Source: Lactovum miscens
Lineage (GTDB): Bacteria; Bacillota; Bacilli; Lactobacillales; Streptococcaceae
NCBI RefSeq assembly: GCF_014202895.1
Contig: NZ_JACHHV010000001.1
Coordinates: forward strand, 1-64,000
Length of the DNA: 64,000 bases
Direction: 5' to 3'
The notes under the pieces are model-generated. The model was not told the DNA's origin, did not search any database, and saw only the letters and a list, made by a program, of their open reading frames with translations. Shown here piece by piece: positions 56,977 through 64,000 of the stretch; within the stretch, counting starts at the first letter, position 1, and each line of letters opens with the position of its first letter. Position numbers and translations under genes: made by a program.

Positions 56977-57621
56977 TCAGACTTGACTCTCAACCAATTT
57001 ATGATTCATCGCGTAAATTGCTGCTTGAGTACGATCATCAACTTTTAGCTTAACGAAAATATTAGAGACGTGAGTCTTTACTGTCTTCAATGATATGTAA
57101 AGAGCATCAGCAATATCCTGGTTGGACTCTCCTTTTGCGAGCTCACGAAGGACTTCCATTTCTCGGCTGGTCAAATCATCATAAAGCTCATGCGGACGGT
57201 GTTCATGCTCTGCAATTTTTTCTTTAACAGATTCAGATAAGACATCTTCTCCATTAGCCACTTTTCTTATAGCTTCAGTAATTTCATGAGCCTGAGAGGT
57301 CTTTAAAATATAACCTTTGGCACCTGCAGCTAGGGCTGGAAAAACTTTTTCATCATCCAGAAAAGAAGTCAAAATCAAAATACGAGCACTTGGGTCCTTT
57401 TCTAGAATAATTTTTGTTGCAGTAATACCGTCCATGCGATCCATAACCAGATCCATCAGAATTACATCTGGTTTGAACTTTTCAGCCTTCAGAACCCCAA
57501 CTTGGCCATCAGATGCCTCCTCAATGACTTCAATATCCTCTTGAACATTAATAAAACTTGAAAGACCTAAGCGAACCATCTGATGATCGTCCACAATCAT
57601 CACTTTAATCTTGTCTACCAT
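56977..57621 (-). CDS. cesR: Response regulator, NarL/LiaR type (CesR-like)
   Basis: A 214-aa cell-envelope stress regulator. The receiver domain has KVMIVDDHQMVRLGL and the phospho-Asp in PDVILMDLVMDRMDG. The C-terminal LuxR-type HTH has LTSREMEVLRELAKGESNQD and YISLKTVKTHVSNIFVKL. With the kinase and LiaF-like protein upstream it forms the three-gene set called CesSR in Lactococcus and LiaFSR elsewhere. The symbol is by homology and context. Confidence 0.88.
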   Translation of the reverse strand: MVDKIKVMIVDDHQMVRLGLSSFINVQEDIEVIEEASDGQVGVLKAEKFKPDVILMDLVMDRMDGITATKIILEKDPSARILILTSFLDDEKVFPALAAGAKGYILKTSQAHEITEAIRKVANGEDVLSESVKEKIAEHEHRPHELYDDLTSREMEVLRELAKGESNQDIADALYISLKTVKTHVSNIFVKLKVDDRTQAAIYAMNHKLVESQV

Positions 57622-57650
57622 AAATTACTTCTCCTATTATCACGCTTTAT

Positions 57651-58646
57651 TTAGTCATTACTCGTGTCATTACTTACTTTCGGAACTCTAATTTCAACCT
57701 TGGTTCCATGGTTTGGCGCTGTATTGATATCACAATGTCCACCTAGTAATAAGGCACGTTCCTTAAGATTAGATAAACCATAGCTAGTTGCCCGTTTTTC
57801 CGTCTGGTCAAATCCGATTCCATCATCTGCGATAGTCAAAATAATATTTCTTAAATTTTCACGAAGGCTAATATCTATATTTTCTGCATGTGCATGGCGT
57901 AGTGTATTCGATAGCACCTCTTGTGCCATCCGAAAAAGATTGTCTTCTATTGTAGGACTACTGTGCACATCATCTAATCGATAGTTAATATTAGCAGAAA
58001 TTTTAGCTGTCAATTCATTTATTAGACCAGTCAACCCGATGCTTAAAGATTTACCATCCAACTCAATAGGACGCAAATGTAAGAGTAAAGCCCTCATTTC
58101 ATTTTGAGCCTCATGTAAAATTTTAAGTGAAAGTAAGGTTTGGGATTGAATACTTTTTAGGTCAGTTGACCCTTCTACCGACGACAAAATCATAGTTGCA
58201 GCAAAGAGTTCTTGACTTACTGAATCATGCAGCTCCCTTGATATTCTTTTTCGCTCTTCTTCAATGATCTCCGCACGCATTTCTGTACTTGGATTGGATA
58301 AACGCTGAATTTCTCCTGTCAAATCTCGAATGTGTTTTGCAACTTGAGCAACTTCAGGATTTAAAGGAATTTCATTGATATTTAATCTTTCGATATCTTT
58401 GACAAAGTCTTGCCTAATCCTAATATTTTCGCCGTAGTTAACCAGACTTATCACAAGGGAAACAAGCCCTGAGACAAACAGTAACAGCCAAATTTTGGTC
58501 AGATTTTCTGGAATCATCATTCCCGACATATCCATCATGCCACCATTATGGAAAACTGTTGGTTCAAAAAAAGCAAAAAGGGTTAAAGAAAGTGAGAAAA
58601 GAATTACAAAAGCAAGGGCGAAGGTCGTAAAAATTGTTTTTTTCAA
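57651..58646 (-). CDS. cesS: Sensor histidine kinase, LiaS/CesS-like
   Basis: Two membrane helices at the N-terminus (about 7-28 and 52-70) with a very short outer loop rich in Met (NGGMMDMSGMMIPE), an intramembrane-sensing layout. The HisKA_3 region has ERKRISRELHDSVSQELFAA with the phospho-His. The ATPase domain has NLFRMAQEVLSNTLRHAHA, LTIADDGIGFD and SYGLSNLKERALLLGG. Length 331 aa. It lies between cesF and cesR, 16 and 29 bases away. Confidence 0.88.
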   Translation of the reverse strand: MKKTIFTTFALAFVILFSLSLTLFAFFEPTVFHNGGMMDMSGMMIPENLTKIWLLLFVSGLVSLVISLVNYGENIRIRQDFVKDIERLNINEIPLNPEVAQVAKHIRDLTGEIQRLSNPSTEMRAEIIEEERKRISRELHDSVSQELFAATMILSSVEGSTDLKSIQSQTLLSLKILHEAQNEMRALLLHLRPIELDGKSLSIGLTGLINELTAKISANINYRLDDVHSSPTIEDNLFRMAQEVLSNTLRHAHAENIDISLRENLRNIILTIADDGIGFDQTEKRATSYGLSNLKERALLLGGHCDINTAPNHGTKVEIRVPKVSNDTSND

Positions 58647-58662
58647 AATAGCCTCCTTCTAA

Positions 58663-59322
58663 TTACCCACGTACAATGTCAACATTTCCTTTATCTACCC
58701 GAATCATAATTGCCACCCGCTTTGAAGCAGATTCATAATTATCAGAAAAATATCGAATCTGAACATCATTAATTTTTGTCATTTTTCCTAAGACGCTAAC
58801 AACGCCTTTATTGACATTGATATTTAGTGCTAATTCCACATCTTCCGGAACAATAATCTTTGTATTACCAGAATTTTTACGAATAGATAGATTATTTCCA
58901 GACTCATGGAAGTGCATGTCACCAAGATCAATTATCTCATTTTTATTTTCATTTTCCCCTTGATTAAAGTGCTGACTCTGGCTTTGATCTTTGCTGAAAG
59001 AATCTACATATGGCACTTCGTAAAATTTTTGGTGAGACTGATTTCCATTTGGATTTTTTTTTCGATAGTAAAGAATTCCCAAGATAACTGGGAAAGCAAT
59101 CGCAAGCCAGAAATAACCAGTCTTAAAAAGCTCTAAAACCGTAAGTAACCAAAAGATACCACAAATGATTCCCAATATGTGGCTATTAAAACGATTAGCC
59201 AACCAGCTAAAAAGTAGGGCAATCCCTATAAAAAAGATAAATCCGTTTCTAAAGAGCGCCACCAGTAACAGAAGCACTATAAAGGCTTCTATTACTGCAA
59301 AAAAGGTAACTCGTCTATTCAT
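58663..59322 (-). CDS. LiaF-like membrane regulator (CesF)
   Basis: Four hydrophobic segments in the first ~90 residues, then a cytoplasmic linker, then a C-terminal beta-rich domain (SIRKNSGNTKIIVPEDVELA, IMIRVDKGNVDIVRG) as in LiaF/DUF2154 proteins, which hold the kinase inactive. Length is 219 aa. First gene of the three-gene operon. A TGATAAAAT extended -10 lies so close to the ATG that a very short leader is possible. Confidence 0.8.
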   Translation of the reverse strand: MNRRVTFFAVIEAFIVLLLLVALFRNGFIFFIGIALLFSWLANRFNSHILGIICGIFWLLTVLELFKTGYFWLAIAFPVILGILYYRKKNPNGNQSHQKFYEVPYVDSFSKDQSQSQHFNQGENENKNEIIDLGDMHFHESGNNLSIRKNSGNTKIIVPEDVELALNINVNKGVVSVLGKMTKINDVQIRYFSDNYESASKRVAIMIRVDKGNVDIVRG

Positions 59323-59351
59323 GCTCTTATTTTATCAGATAATTTTAAAAA

Positions 59352-59371
59352 AATATCAGCCATAAGGCTGA
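59352..59371 (-). terminator. Hairpin with U-run upstream of cesF
   Basis: On the minus strand TCAGCC-TTAT-GGCTGA, then TATTTTTTT. It blocks read-through into the cesFSR operon. Confidence 0.75.
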
Positions 59372-59480
59372 AATTCAAGAGAAAGTTCACTCAAAAAATT
59401 AACGAGTCCCAATTACAATACGAGCATATCTTGATATCTTGTCAACCGTCAATGCTGGCAAGTTTTTTGAAATAACAATT

Positions 59481-59522
59481 TTGTTGTTGCTTTACCAATG
59501 ATTATAATCTACTACATTTGTA
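59481..59522 (+). promoter_or_regulatory. Plus-strand promoter with a cop-box-like site
   Basis: TTGTTG, 16 bases, TATAAT (59503-59508), then TACATTTGTA (59513-59522), which fits the CopR/CopY box TACANNTGTA and would sit on the start point. No plus-strand gene follows. Confidence 0.45.
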
Positions 59523-59553
59523 AAGTCAATTGGAAAGTAGATTGGACTATGGA

Positions 59554-59742
59554 CTAAATGTGATAAAAATCTTTTATCAAAAGACTTTTTATTTTTTTGT
59601 TTTTACCTAAAATTGGTTTGAGCTTTTCATAAAGCTTTCCTTCAATCATTGAAATATAACCAATTCTAGCATATTCTGAAAAATCAGTATTAAAAGTAAA
59701 GCTGTAGCAAGTAATAGTATAATTTTTTAGCTTATTTTTATA
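59554..59742 (-). pseudogene. Coding remnant without a start
   Basis: A 62-codon open frame ending at 59554 reads ...YTITCYSFTFNTDFSEYARI, GYISMIEGKLYEKLKPILGK, then a lysine-rich end. Composition is protein-like, but there is no start codon or SD, and a stop lies just upstream. I cannot name a family; probably the 3' end of a deleted gene. The rest of 59323-59797 has no gene. Confidence 0.35.
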
Positions 59743-59797
59743 TCATCACCAGTGAGTTTTAGTGCACTAGCCGTATTTATATTATTTCCAATGTACT

Positions 59798-60748
59798 TTA
59801 TCTTATAACATTTATAGGCTTTCCTACAGAAAAAGCACTAATATTTTCTTTGATTAGAGATATTAATCTTTGTCTAGTCTCTAAGCCTTTCCACCCAATA
59901 TGTGGAGTGATAATAACTTTATCCATCGTATACAAAGGGCTTGTTTCATCTAGAGGTTCAACTTCTTGTACATCAAGTCCAGCACCAGCTATTATTCCTG
60001 AATCAATGGCTTGAATCAAGTCACTTTCATTAATCAACGGACCACGGGCGGTATTTATAACAAAAGCTGTATTTTTCATTAATGCTAATGTTTCTTGATT
60101 AATCATATGCCTAGTTTTACTATTTAATGGACAATTAAGAGAAATAAAATCACTATTTTTAAACAATTCTTCAGTAGTTGTAAAATGAACTTTTCCTTCA
60201 TCTTTTCTTGAAGTTCGAGTTGATACTAATATTTTCATTCCTAAAGCTTCAGCTACTTTGATGATTTCTTTAGCAATGTGTCCATAGCCAACCACACCTA
60301 AAGTTTTCCCATTCAACTCAATATGATCAACTATCAAATGTTTACGAAAATTATCATAGTTATTTCGTTCTAACATACGAATTTGCTTTTGAACTGAACT
60401 AGCCAGATTTAACATAAGCATTATTGCAGTATGTGAAACTCGTTTGCTACTATAATCAGGAACATTACATAAGATAATACCCTTTTCCTGAACTGCTTCT
60501 AAATTAATATTATTATATCCAGTTCCAGCCTCACATATCATCCTCACACTATCGGGAAATTTTAAAATAATTTCTTTATCCAGTTTCATTTCTTTTGTAA
60601 TCACAATATTAAAGCCTTGCACACGTTCTATAATTTGGTCTTCAGATGTTTCACTATAAATTTTAACTTCAGAGGAAATTTTAGAATAATCTATTTTTCC
60701 ATCATAGTTTACAGTTTTTGCATTTAACACGACTGTTCTATCATTCAT
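59798..60748 (-). CDS. D-isomer-specific 2-hydroxyacid dehydrogenase
   Basis: NAD(P)-dependent reductase of a 2-oxoacid (316 aa). The cofactor loop is LGVVGYGHIAKEIIKVA. The catalytic Arg is in FVINTARGPLINE, the Glu in GLDVQEVEPLDETS, and the His in VIITPHIGWKGLETR. The N-terminus resembles hydroxypyruvate/glycerate dehydrogenase-type members, but the substrate is not certain. It lies 64 bases after a 69-aa gene, and the pair is divergent from an HxlR regulator that probably controls it. Confidence 0.86.
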   Translation of the reverse strand: MNDRTVVLNAKTVNYDGKIDYSKISSEVKIYSETSEDQIIERVQGFNIVITKEMKLDKEIILKFPDSVRMICEAGTGYNNINLEAVQEKGIILCNVPDYSSKRVSHTAIMLMLNLASSVQKQIRMLERNNYDNFRKHLIVDHIELNGKTLGVVGYGHIAKEIIKVAEALGMKILVSTRTSRKDEGKVHFTTTEELFKNSDFISLNCPLNSKTRHMINQETLALMKNTAFVINTARGPLINESDLIQAIDSGIIAGAGLDVQEVEPLDETSPLYTMDKVIITPHIGWKGLETRQRLISLIKENISAFSVGKPINVIR

Positions 60749-60812
60749 AATTTAGTTACACTTTCTTATTTCTTTATATTATTCACTTTTAATATTACTC
60801 CAATTAATTTAT

Positions 60813-61022
60813 CTATTTAAGTAATCTAATAGACTTTACTTTGAAAGCAAAGCTACTATCATCGTCAGTAATAAATCCATTATGATCTGCTACATGTTGT
60901 ACAGCTACTTCAATAGATTCAAAATACTTAACAACACTAGGTGTATACATACTGGCTTCTCCCATAAAATTAGGTATTGCTTGTTCTTCAAATGGCAAAA
61001 GACATTTAAACTCAAATTTCAT
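60813..61022 (-). CDS. Small hypothetical protein (69 aa)
   Basis: Not recognised. It starts KFEFKCLLPFEEQAIPNFMG and ends in a mixed strand (DDDSSFAFKVKSIRLLK), with a single cysteine. AAAGGA lies about 11 bases before the ATG. First gene of the minus-strand unit divergent from hxlR, so it is a candidate HxlR target with the dehydrogenase. Confidence 0.6.
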   Translation of the reverse strand: MKFEFKCLLPFEEQAIPNFMGEASMYTPSVVKYFESIEVAVQHVADHNGFITDDDSSFAFKVKSIRLLK

Positions 61023-61196
61023 ATTTATTTTTTTCCTTTCTAATCAATCAAAGGTATAGTGTTACATAGCCCTAAATGGTTTACATGAACTCTAGTCTAC
61101 TAATTTTTCGTTGCTTTAAGTATCTTTGGTTAAAATAAACATCCTCAAAAGTATATGTGATAAAATGCATGTATAAAATATGTTAGGAGCAATTTC
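61023..61196. promoter_or_regulatory. Divergent promoter region hxlR / 69-aa gene
   Basis: The 174-base gap has AT-rich promoter elements for hxlR (TATAAA near 61161-61166) and AGGAG before its ATG. It is the natural place for an HxlR operator, but I found no convincing dyad. Confidence 0.5.
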
Positions 61197-61598
61197 ATGA
61201 CTGATTTAATCAGACAAGAAAGTTTAAATAGAATTTCTAAAGGAGACTTTGGTTGTTTCAAAGAGCTAACTTTAGCAATGTTCTCTGGTAAATGGAAAAT
61301 TAATATCCTATATCATCTTTACCATGATGGGGACTACCATTTTAATAATTTAACTCGTTTACTACCGCGAGCCAGTCGTAAAATGCTAGCTCAACAATTA
61401 AACGAACTTCGCGAGGATGGTTTAATTTCTAAAAAATATCTTAAAAATAATAACATTATTTATACTGTATATTCTCTAACACCTCTTGGTAAATCTTTGA
61501 TACCTATTCTTGATATGATGTACGACTGGGGAAAAAATAGAGTATCTGATTTGAAACTAGACACCACCTGCTTTCAATTATCAAACAAGGATCTTTAA
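61197..61598 (+). CDS. HxlR-family transcriptional regulator
   Basis: A 133-aa winged-helix regulator. The family core is MFSGKWKINILYHLYHDGDY, followed by FNNLTRLLPRASRKMLAQQL and LREDGLISKKYL, and SLTPLGKSLIPIL. A conserved cysteine sits in GDFGCFKELT (residue ~20); in related HypR/QorR-like proteins such a Cys senses electrophiles or quinones. The SD is AGGAG. The only clear plus-strand gene here, divergent from the dehydrogenase pair. Confidence 0.88.
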   Translation: MTDLIRQESLNRISKGDFGCFKELTLAMFSGKWKINILYHLYHDGDYHFNNLTRLLPRASRKMLAQQLNELREDGLISKKYLKNNNIIYTVYSLTPLGKSLIPILDMMYDWGKNRVSDLKLDTTCFQLSNKDL

Positions 61599-61736
61599 AT
61601 ATTATAATACTTACTCAGAGTGAAAAAAAGAAGGTACTTTTAAGTAACTATCCTATACTATATTCTTACAAATTTCAGTTATATTTGTATAATCATCTAT
61701 CTCTATCATTTGTAATTTATTTATATTAAACAACTT

Positions 61737-61886
61737 TTAGAAATAAATTCTAAATGCTCTAACAGGACGTAAATGACTATTAACGTGTGATTCAGAATTA
61801 CCACTTTCTAATCTATTAACCAAATATTGTTCTATATGAGCTGACTTAATTTCATCAATGCTTAGAATGTCACTTTGACAAAAAAA
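61737..61886 (-). pseudogene. Tyrosine-recombinase (integrase) fragment
   Basis: An open stretch of about 50 codons reads ILSIDEIKSAHIEQYLVNRL, then ESGNSESHVNSHLRPVRAF and a stop. This matches the N-terminal SAM-like core-binding domain of phage/Tn integrases. It has no catalytic domain and no start. It marks a former integration event near the DUF59 gene. Confidence 0.55.
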
Positions 61887-61917
61887 TCAGAGAAAACCTT
61901 TAACGATTTTCCCTGAA
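61884..61917 (-). terminator. Terminator-like hairpin
   Basis: On the minus strand TCAGGGAAAA / TTTTCTCTGA (one mismatch) followed by TTTTTTT. Upstream of it (61918-62000) is another short coding-like remnant (SIELAIKEMLFDNKTIGLSK) I cannot identify. The rest of 61599-62124 shows no gene. Confidence 0.6.
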
Positions 61918-62124
61918 TATAATCTTATTTTTTGATAACCCTATTGTTTTATTATCAAAAAGCATTTCTTTTATTGCTAATTCAATGGAAGTTTTATGTT
62001 GTCTCTTAACGTTTTATTAGATTTAACAACAATAAAATATTATTCCAGTTTGGTTTGGATACCATACTAAATGATTTTTTTGTTTTTCACCAATCATTCA
62101 AATACTTCCCCAGTCACACCAAAT

Positions 62125-62454
62125 TTAACGAATCCCCAAAGCAATTCTTGCATAACGACTCATTTTATCGACTGTCCATTGAGGGTACCAAACAAGTTTT
62201 ACTTCAATATTTGTAACTTCTGGAACAGCCGTAAGAGCATCATGAATTTGGTCTGTTAACAAGTCAGCTAATGGACAGCCCATTGTGGTCAAGGTCATTC
62301 GAATCTCGGTATTCCCTGCATCATCAAAATCAATACCATAAACCAGACCAAGATTGATGATGTCAATTCCCAATTCTGGATCAATAACATTTTCTAGTGC
62401 GCCAAAAATACGTTCTTGAATGTCTTTTATTTGTTCTTCTGTATGTTCTGCCAT
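62125..62454 (-). CDS. DUF59/MIP18 family metal-sulfur cluster assembly protein
   Basis: A 109-aa protein of the SufT/PaaD-like family. It has VIDPELGIDIINLGLVYGID and the cysteine motif MTLTTMGCPLADLL, and ends with the basic VWYPQWTVDKMSRYAR. Family members help mature Fe-S proteins. It stands alone; no suf genes are in the window. Confidence 0.88.
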   Translation of the reverse strand: MAEHTEEQIKDIQERIFGALENVIDPELGIDIINLGLVYGIDFDDAGNTEIRMTLTTMGCPLADLLTDQIHDALTAVPEVTNIEVKLVWYPQWTVDKMSRYARIALGIR

Positions 62455-62584
62455 GTTTTATTACTCCAAAAAATCATTTTTAAAAAACTTAACCTAGCGT
62501 TCGTTTAGGCTGAGTCAGATTTGAGAAGTATACTTTATCTCTCATCTTTTGTAAAATCATTTTAACATTTTTTAATAAAAACAA

Positions 62585-62608
62585 AAGCCCAATAATTTCT
62601 TGAGCTTC
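62585..62608 (-). terminator. Terminator of the BI-1 family gene
   Basis: On the minus strand AGCTCAA / TTGGGCT (with a U-G pair) and then TTTTGTTTTT. Confidence 0.65.
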
Positions 62609-62629
62609 TATTTAATAAATTAAATTATA

Positions 62630-63334
62630 TTAATCACGTCCACCCGCTGCAAAACCAAAGATTCGTAAAATAGCTAGGAATAAGTTGATAAAATCAAGGT
62701 ATAGTGCCAAGGCCATTGAAACTGCCCAGCCTTCTTGCACTTGTCCATTCACTGAGTCATAAACTCGAGCAATTTTTTGATTATCCCAAGCAATCAAAAT
62801 CGAAAAGATAATGACTGAAAGAAAACTCAAGCCAAACATCAAGGCTGATGATCCAATGAAAAAATTAACTACACTAGCAATAATGACACCAATCAAGGCC
62901 CCCATCATTGCTTTACCTATGCCAGATAGCTCTCGCTTAGTTACTCGTCCATAGGCAGATAAACCAAAGAACATGCCTGAGGCTGTTAAGAATGCAACAG
63001 AGATGGCTCCCTTTGTATACATCAACAAAGTAAAGCTAATCAAAAAGCCAAAAAGTGCCGCAAAGCCAATAAATAAGGGAAGTGCTGTAGGTGAATTCGT
63101 TGCCGCTGCTTTTTGCATAGGAAAAATCAACACCATTGGAATTAACCAAATAAGCAAAAACATAAAGCTACCACCTTGGAGAATGGAAATCATATTCTGT
63201 GCAAAAAACTGAATCATTATCCAGGCAACAACTGCTGAAACCAAAACACCCATACCCATGATGGCGTAAATTCTATTATAGAAGGCGTTTAGGCCAGCTT
63301 TTCGATCATCTAAAATAATACTATTATTATCCAT
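62630..63334 (-). CDS. Bax inhibitor-1 family membrane protein
   Basis: A 234-aa protein with about seven membrane helices, as in YetJ/YccA calcium-leak proteins. The N-terminus is cytoplasmic (DDRKAGLNAFYNRIYAIMGM). Near the end SMALALYLDFINLFLAILRI-type sequence contains the conserved acidic residue, followed by FGFAAGGRD. Family members in bacteria are pH-gated Ca2+ channels; the role here is not known. Monocistronic. Confidence 0.87.
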   Translation of the reverse strand: MDNNSIILDDRKAGLNAFYNRIYAIMGMGVLVSAVVAWIMIQFFAQNMISILQGGSFMFLLIWLIPMVLIFPMQKAAATNSPTALPLFIGFAALFGFLISFTLLMYTKGAISVAFLTASGMFFGLSAYGRVTKRELSGIGKAMMGALIGVIIASVVNFFIGSSALMFGLSFLSVIIFSILIAWDNQKIARVYDSVNGQVQEGWAVSMALALYLDFINLFLAILRIFGFAAGGRD

Positions 63335-63379
63335 TAGTCTAATCCTCCAATTCTTTAATTTGATTATAACAAAATGATA

Positions 63380-63410
63380 AAAAAAAACAATCAGTCCTTA
63401 GACTGATTGT
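63380..63410 (-). terminator. Terminator downstream of tsaE
   Basis: On the minus strand a perfect 10-bp stem ACAATCAGTC / GACTGATTGT with a TAAG loop and an eight-T run. Confidence 0.9.
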
Positions 63411-63551
63411 AATCTTCTTTAAACTTGTAATTAATTTTTTTCTATAATCCTTGATTCCTTTAAATAGTAATAAGAATTAACGAAATTCTAAAACTAATGT
63501 AGATAATTCTAAAAATGGTTATATAAGTGAGGTATTAAACTAAATATTACT

Positions 63552-64000
63552 TTATTCCATAGCTAAATTTTTCTTAAGAGCAAGAGCTCTTACTCCATGT
63601 GCCTCAAAGGAGAGCTCACGTTCCCCAATTTCAGTATAGTTAAACTTAACATGTAAGTAGTTATCTGGAAGATCTTTACCTAATAGTTCTCCCCACTCAA
63701 TAACAGATACGCCATTCGCTTCTAAGTATGAATCCATATCAAAAGAGTCTGGATCATCACCAACTCGATAAATATCCATATGATAAAGTGGGAGGCGTCC
63801 ACCGTCATACTCGCGAACAATAGTAAAGGTTGGAGATTTTACCATTTGTGTAATCCCCAGCCCTTTAGCAAGACCTTTAGTAAAGCTTGTTTTCCCAGTT
63901 CCAAGTTCTCCTGTGAGGACAATAACATCCCTAGCTTCCAAAAGACGACCAAGCTTTTCAGCGAAAGTCGTCATTTCTAATTCATTAAATAAGTATTTCA
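63552..64000 (-). CDS. tsaE: tRNA threonylcarbamoyladenosine biosynthesis ATPase TsaE (start cut by window edge)
   Basis: ATPase that works with TsaB/TsaD in t6A37 tRNA modification. Walker A is VLTGELGTGKTSFTKGLAKG; SPTFTIVREYDGG and LYHMDIYRVGD follow, then VSVIEWGE. The internal ATG at 63974 gives 140 aa, but the frame stays open upstream as KYLFNELEMTTFAEKLG to base 3999-4000 of the last kilobase, where TG is read. The true start is therefore probably the codon that begins at 64001, one base outside the window (about 149 aa). Confidence 0.9.
   Translation of the reverse strand, partial: KYLFNELEMTTFAEKLGRLLEARDVIVLTGELGTGKTSFTKGLAKGLGITQMVKSPTFTIVREYDGGRLPLYHMDIYRVGDDPDSFDMDSYLEANGVSVIEWGELLGKDLPDNYLHVKFNYTEIGERELSFEAHGVRALALKKNLAME

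Overview
The window looks like a chromosomal segment of a Lactococcus-type bacterium (Streptococcaceae). It is AT-rich, has strong GGAGG ribosome-binding sites, PurR-type PurBoxes, FabT operators, a CesSR/LiaFSR-like locus and the Gram-positive fab/acc cluster. Species is not assigned. Nearly every gene is on the minus strand, so operons read from high to low coordinates; the one clear plus-strand gene is an HxlR-family regulator at 61197-61598.

Region by region: (1) 1-202 is the 5' end of an IS30-family element. (2) 422-8554 and 22219-27699 carry a complete de novo purine set in four transcription units: purC-S-Q-L-F, purM-N, purH and purD-(DUF523)-E-K. (3) Between purF and purM sits a defence island (8883-20597): xre-hsdM-hsdS-hsdR (type I restriction-modification), mcrB-mcrC (type IV), decayed genes including a DUF2075 helicase-like ATPase, and an intact MazG-like pyrophosphohydrolase. 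A second, degenerate IS30-family element lies next to it (20945-21904). (4) 27921-32516: rny, gmk, rpoZ, and an NCS2 nucleobase permease with its own PurBox. (5) 32688-36363: fhuCBGD-like siderophore ABC importer with a 36-bp perfect palindrome at its promoter. (6) 36584-46915: type II fatty-acid synthesis, fabI-fabZ-fabT-fabH-acpP, a terminator, then fabD-fabG-fabF-accB-(57-aa membrane protein)-fabZ-accC-accD-accA. (7) 47440-64000: uvrB, Nudix hydrolase, a rhodanese pseudogene, HAD and EamA genes, rodA, a CesSR-like three-component system with downstream HAD, cyclophilin-S1 fusion and VTT membrane protein, a 2-hydroxyacid dehydrogenase unit divergent from hxlR, an integrase remnant, a DUF59 protein, a BI-1 family protein and tsaE (cut by the window end).

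Regulation is readable. Five transcription units (purC, purM, purH, purD and the NCS2 permease) have a PurBox whose CCGAAC core ends 61-65 bp before a plausible -10 box. All five also have a stem-loop between PurBox and -10. Two FabT-type operators overlap the -35 boxes of fabI and fabD.

I see no CRISPR array, tRNA or rRNA. The best leads for something new are the PurBox/hairpin promoter layout, PurR control of a permease, the fhu palindrome, the layered restriction island inside the purine cluster, and the shifted fusion boundary of the HAD/cyclophilin/S1 genes.
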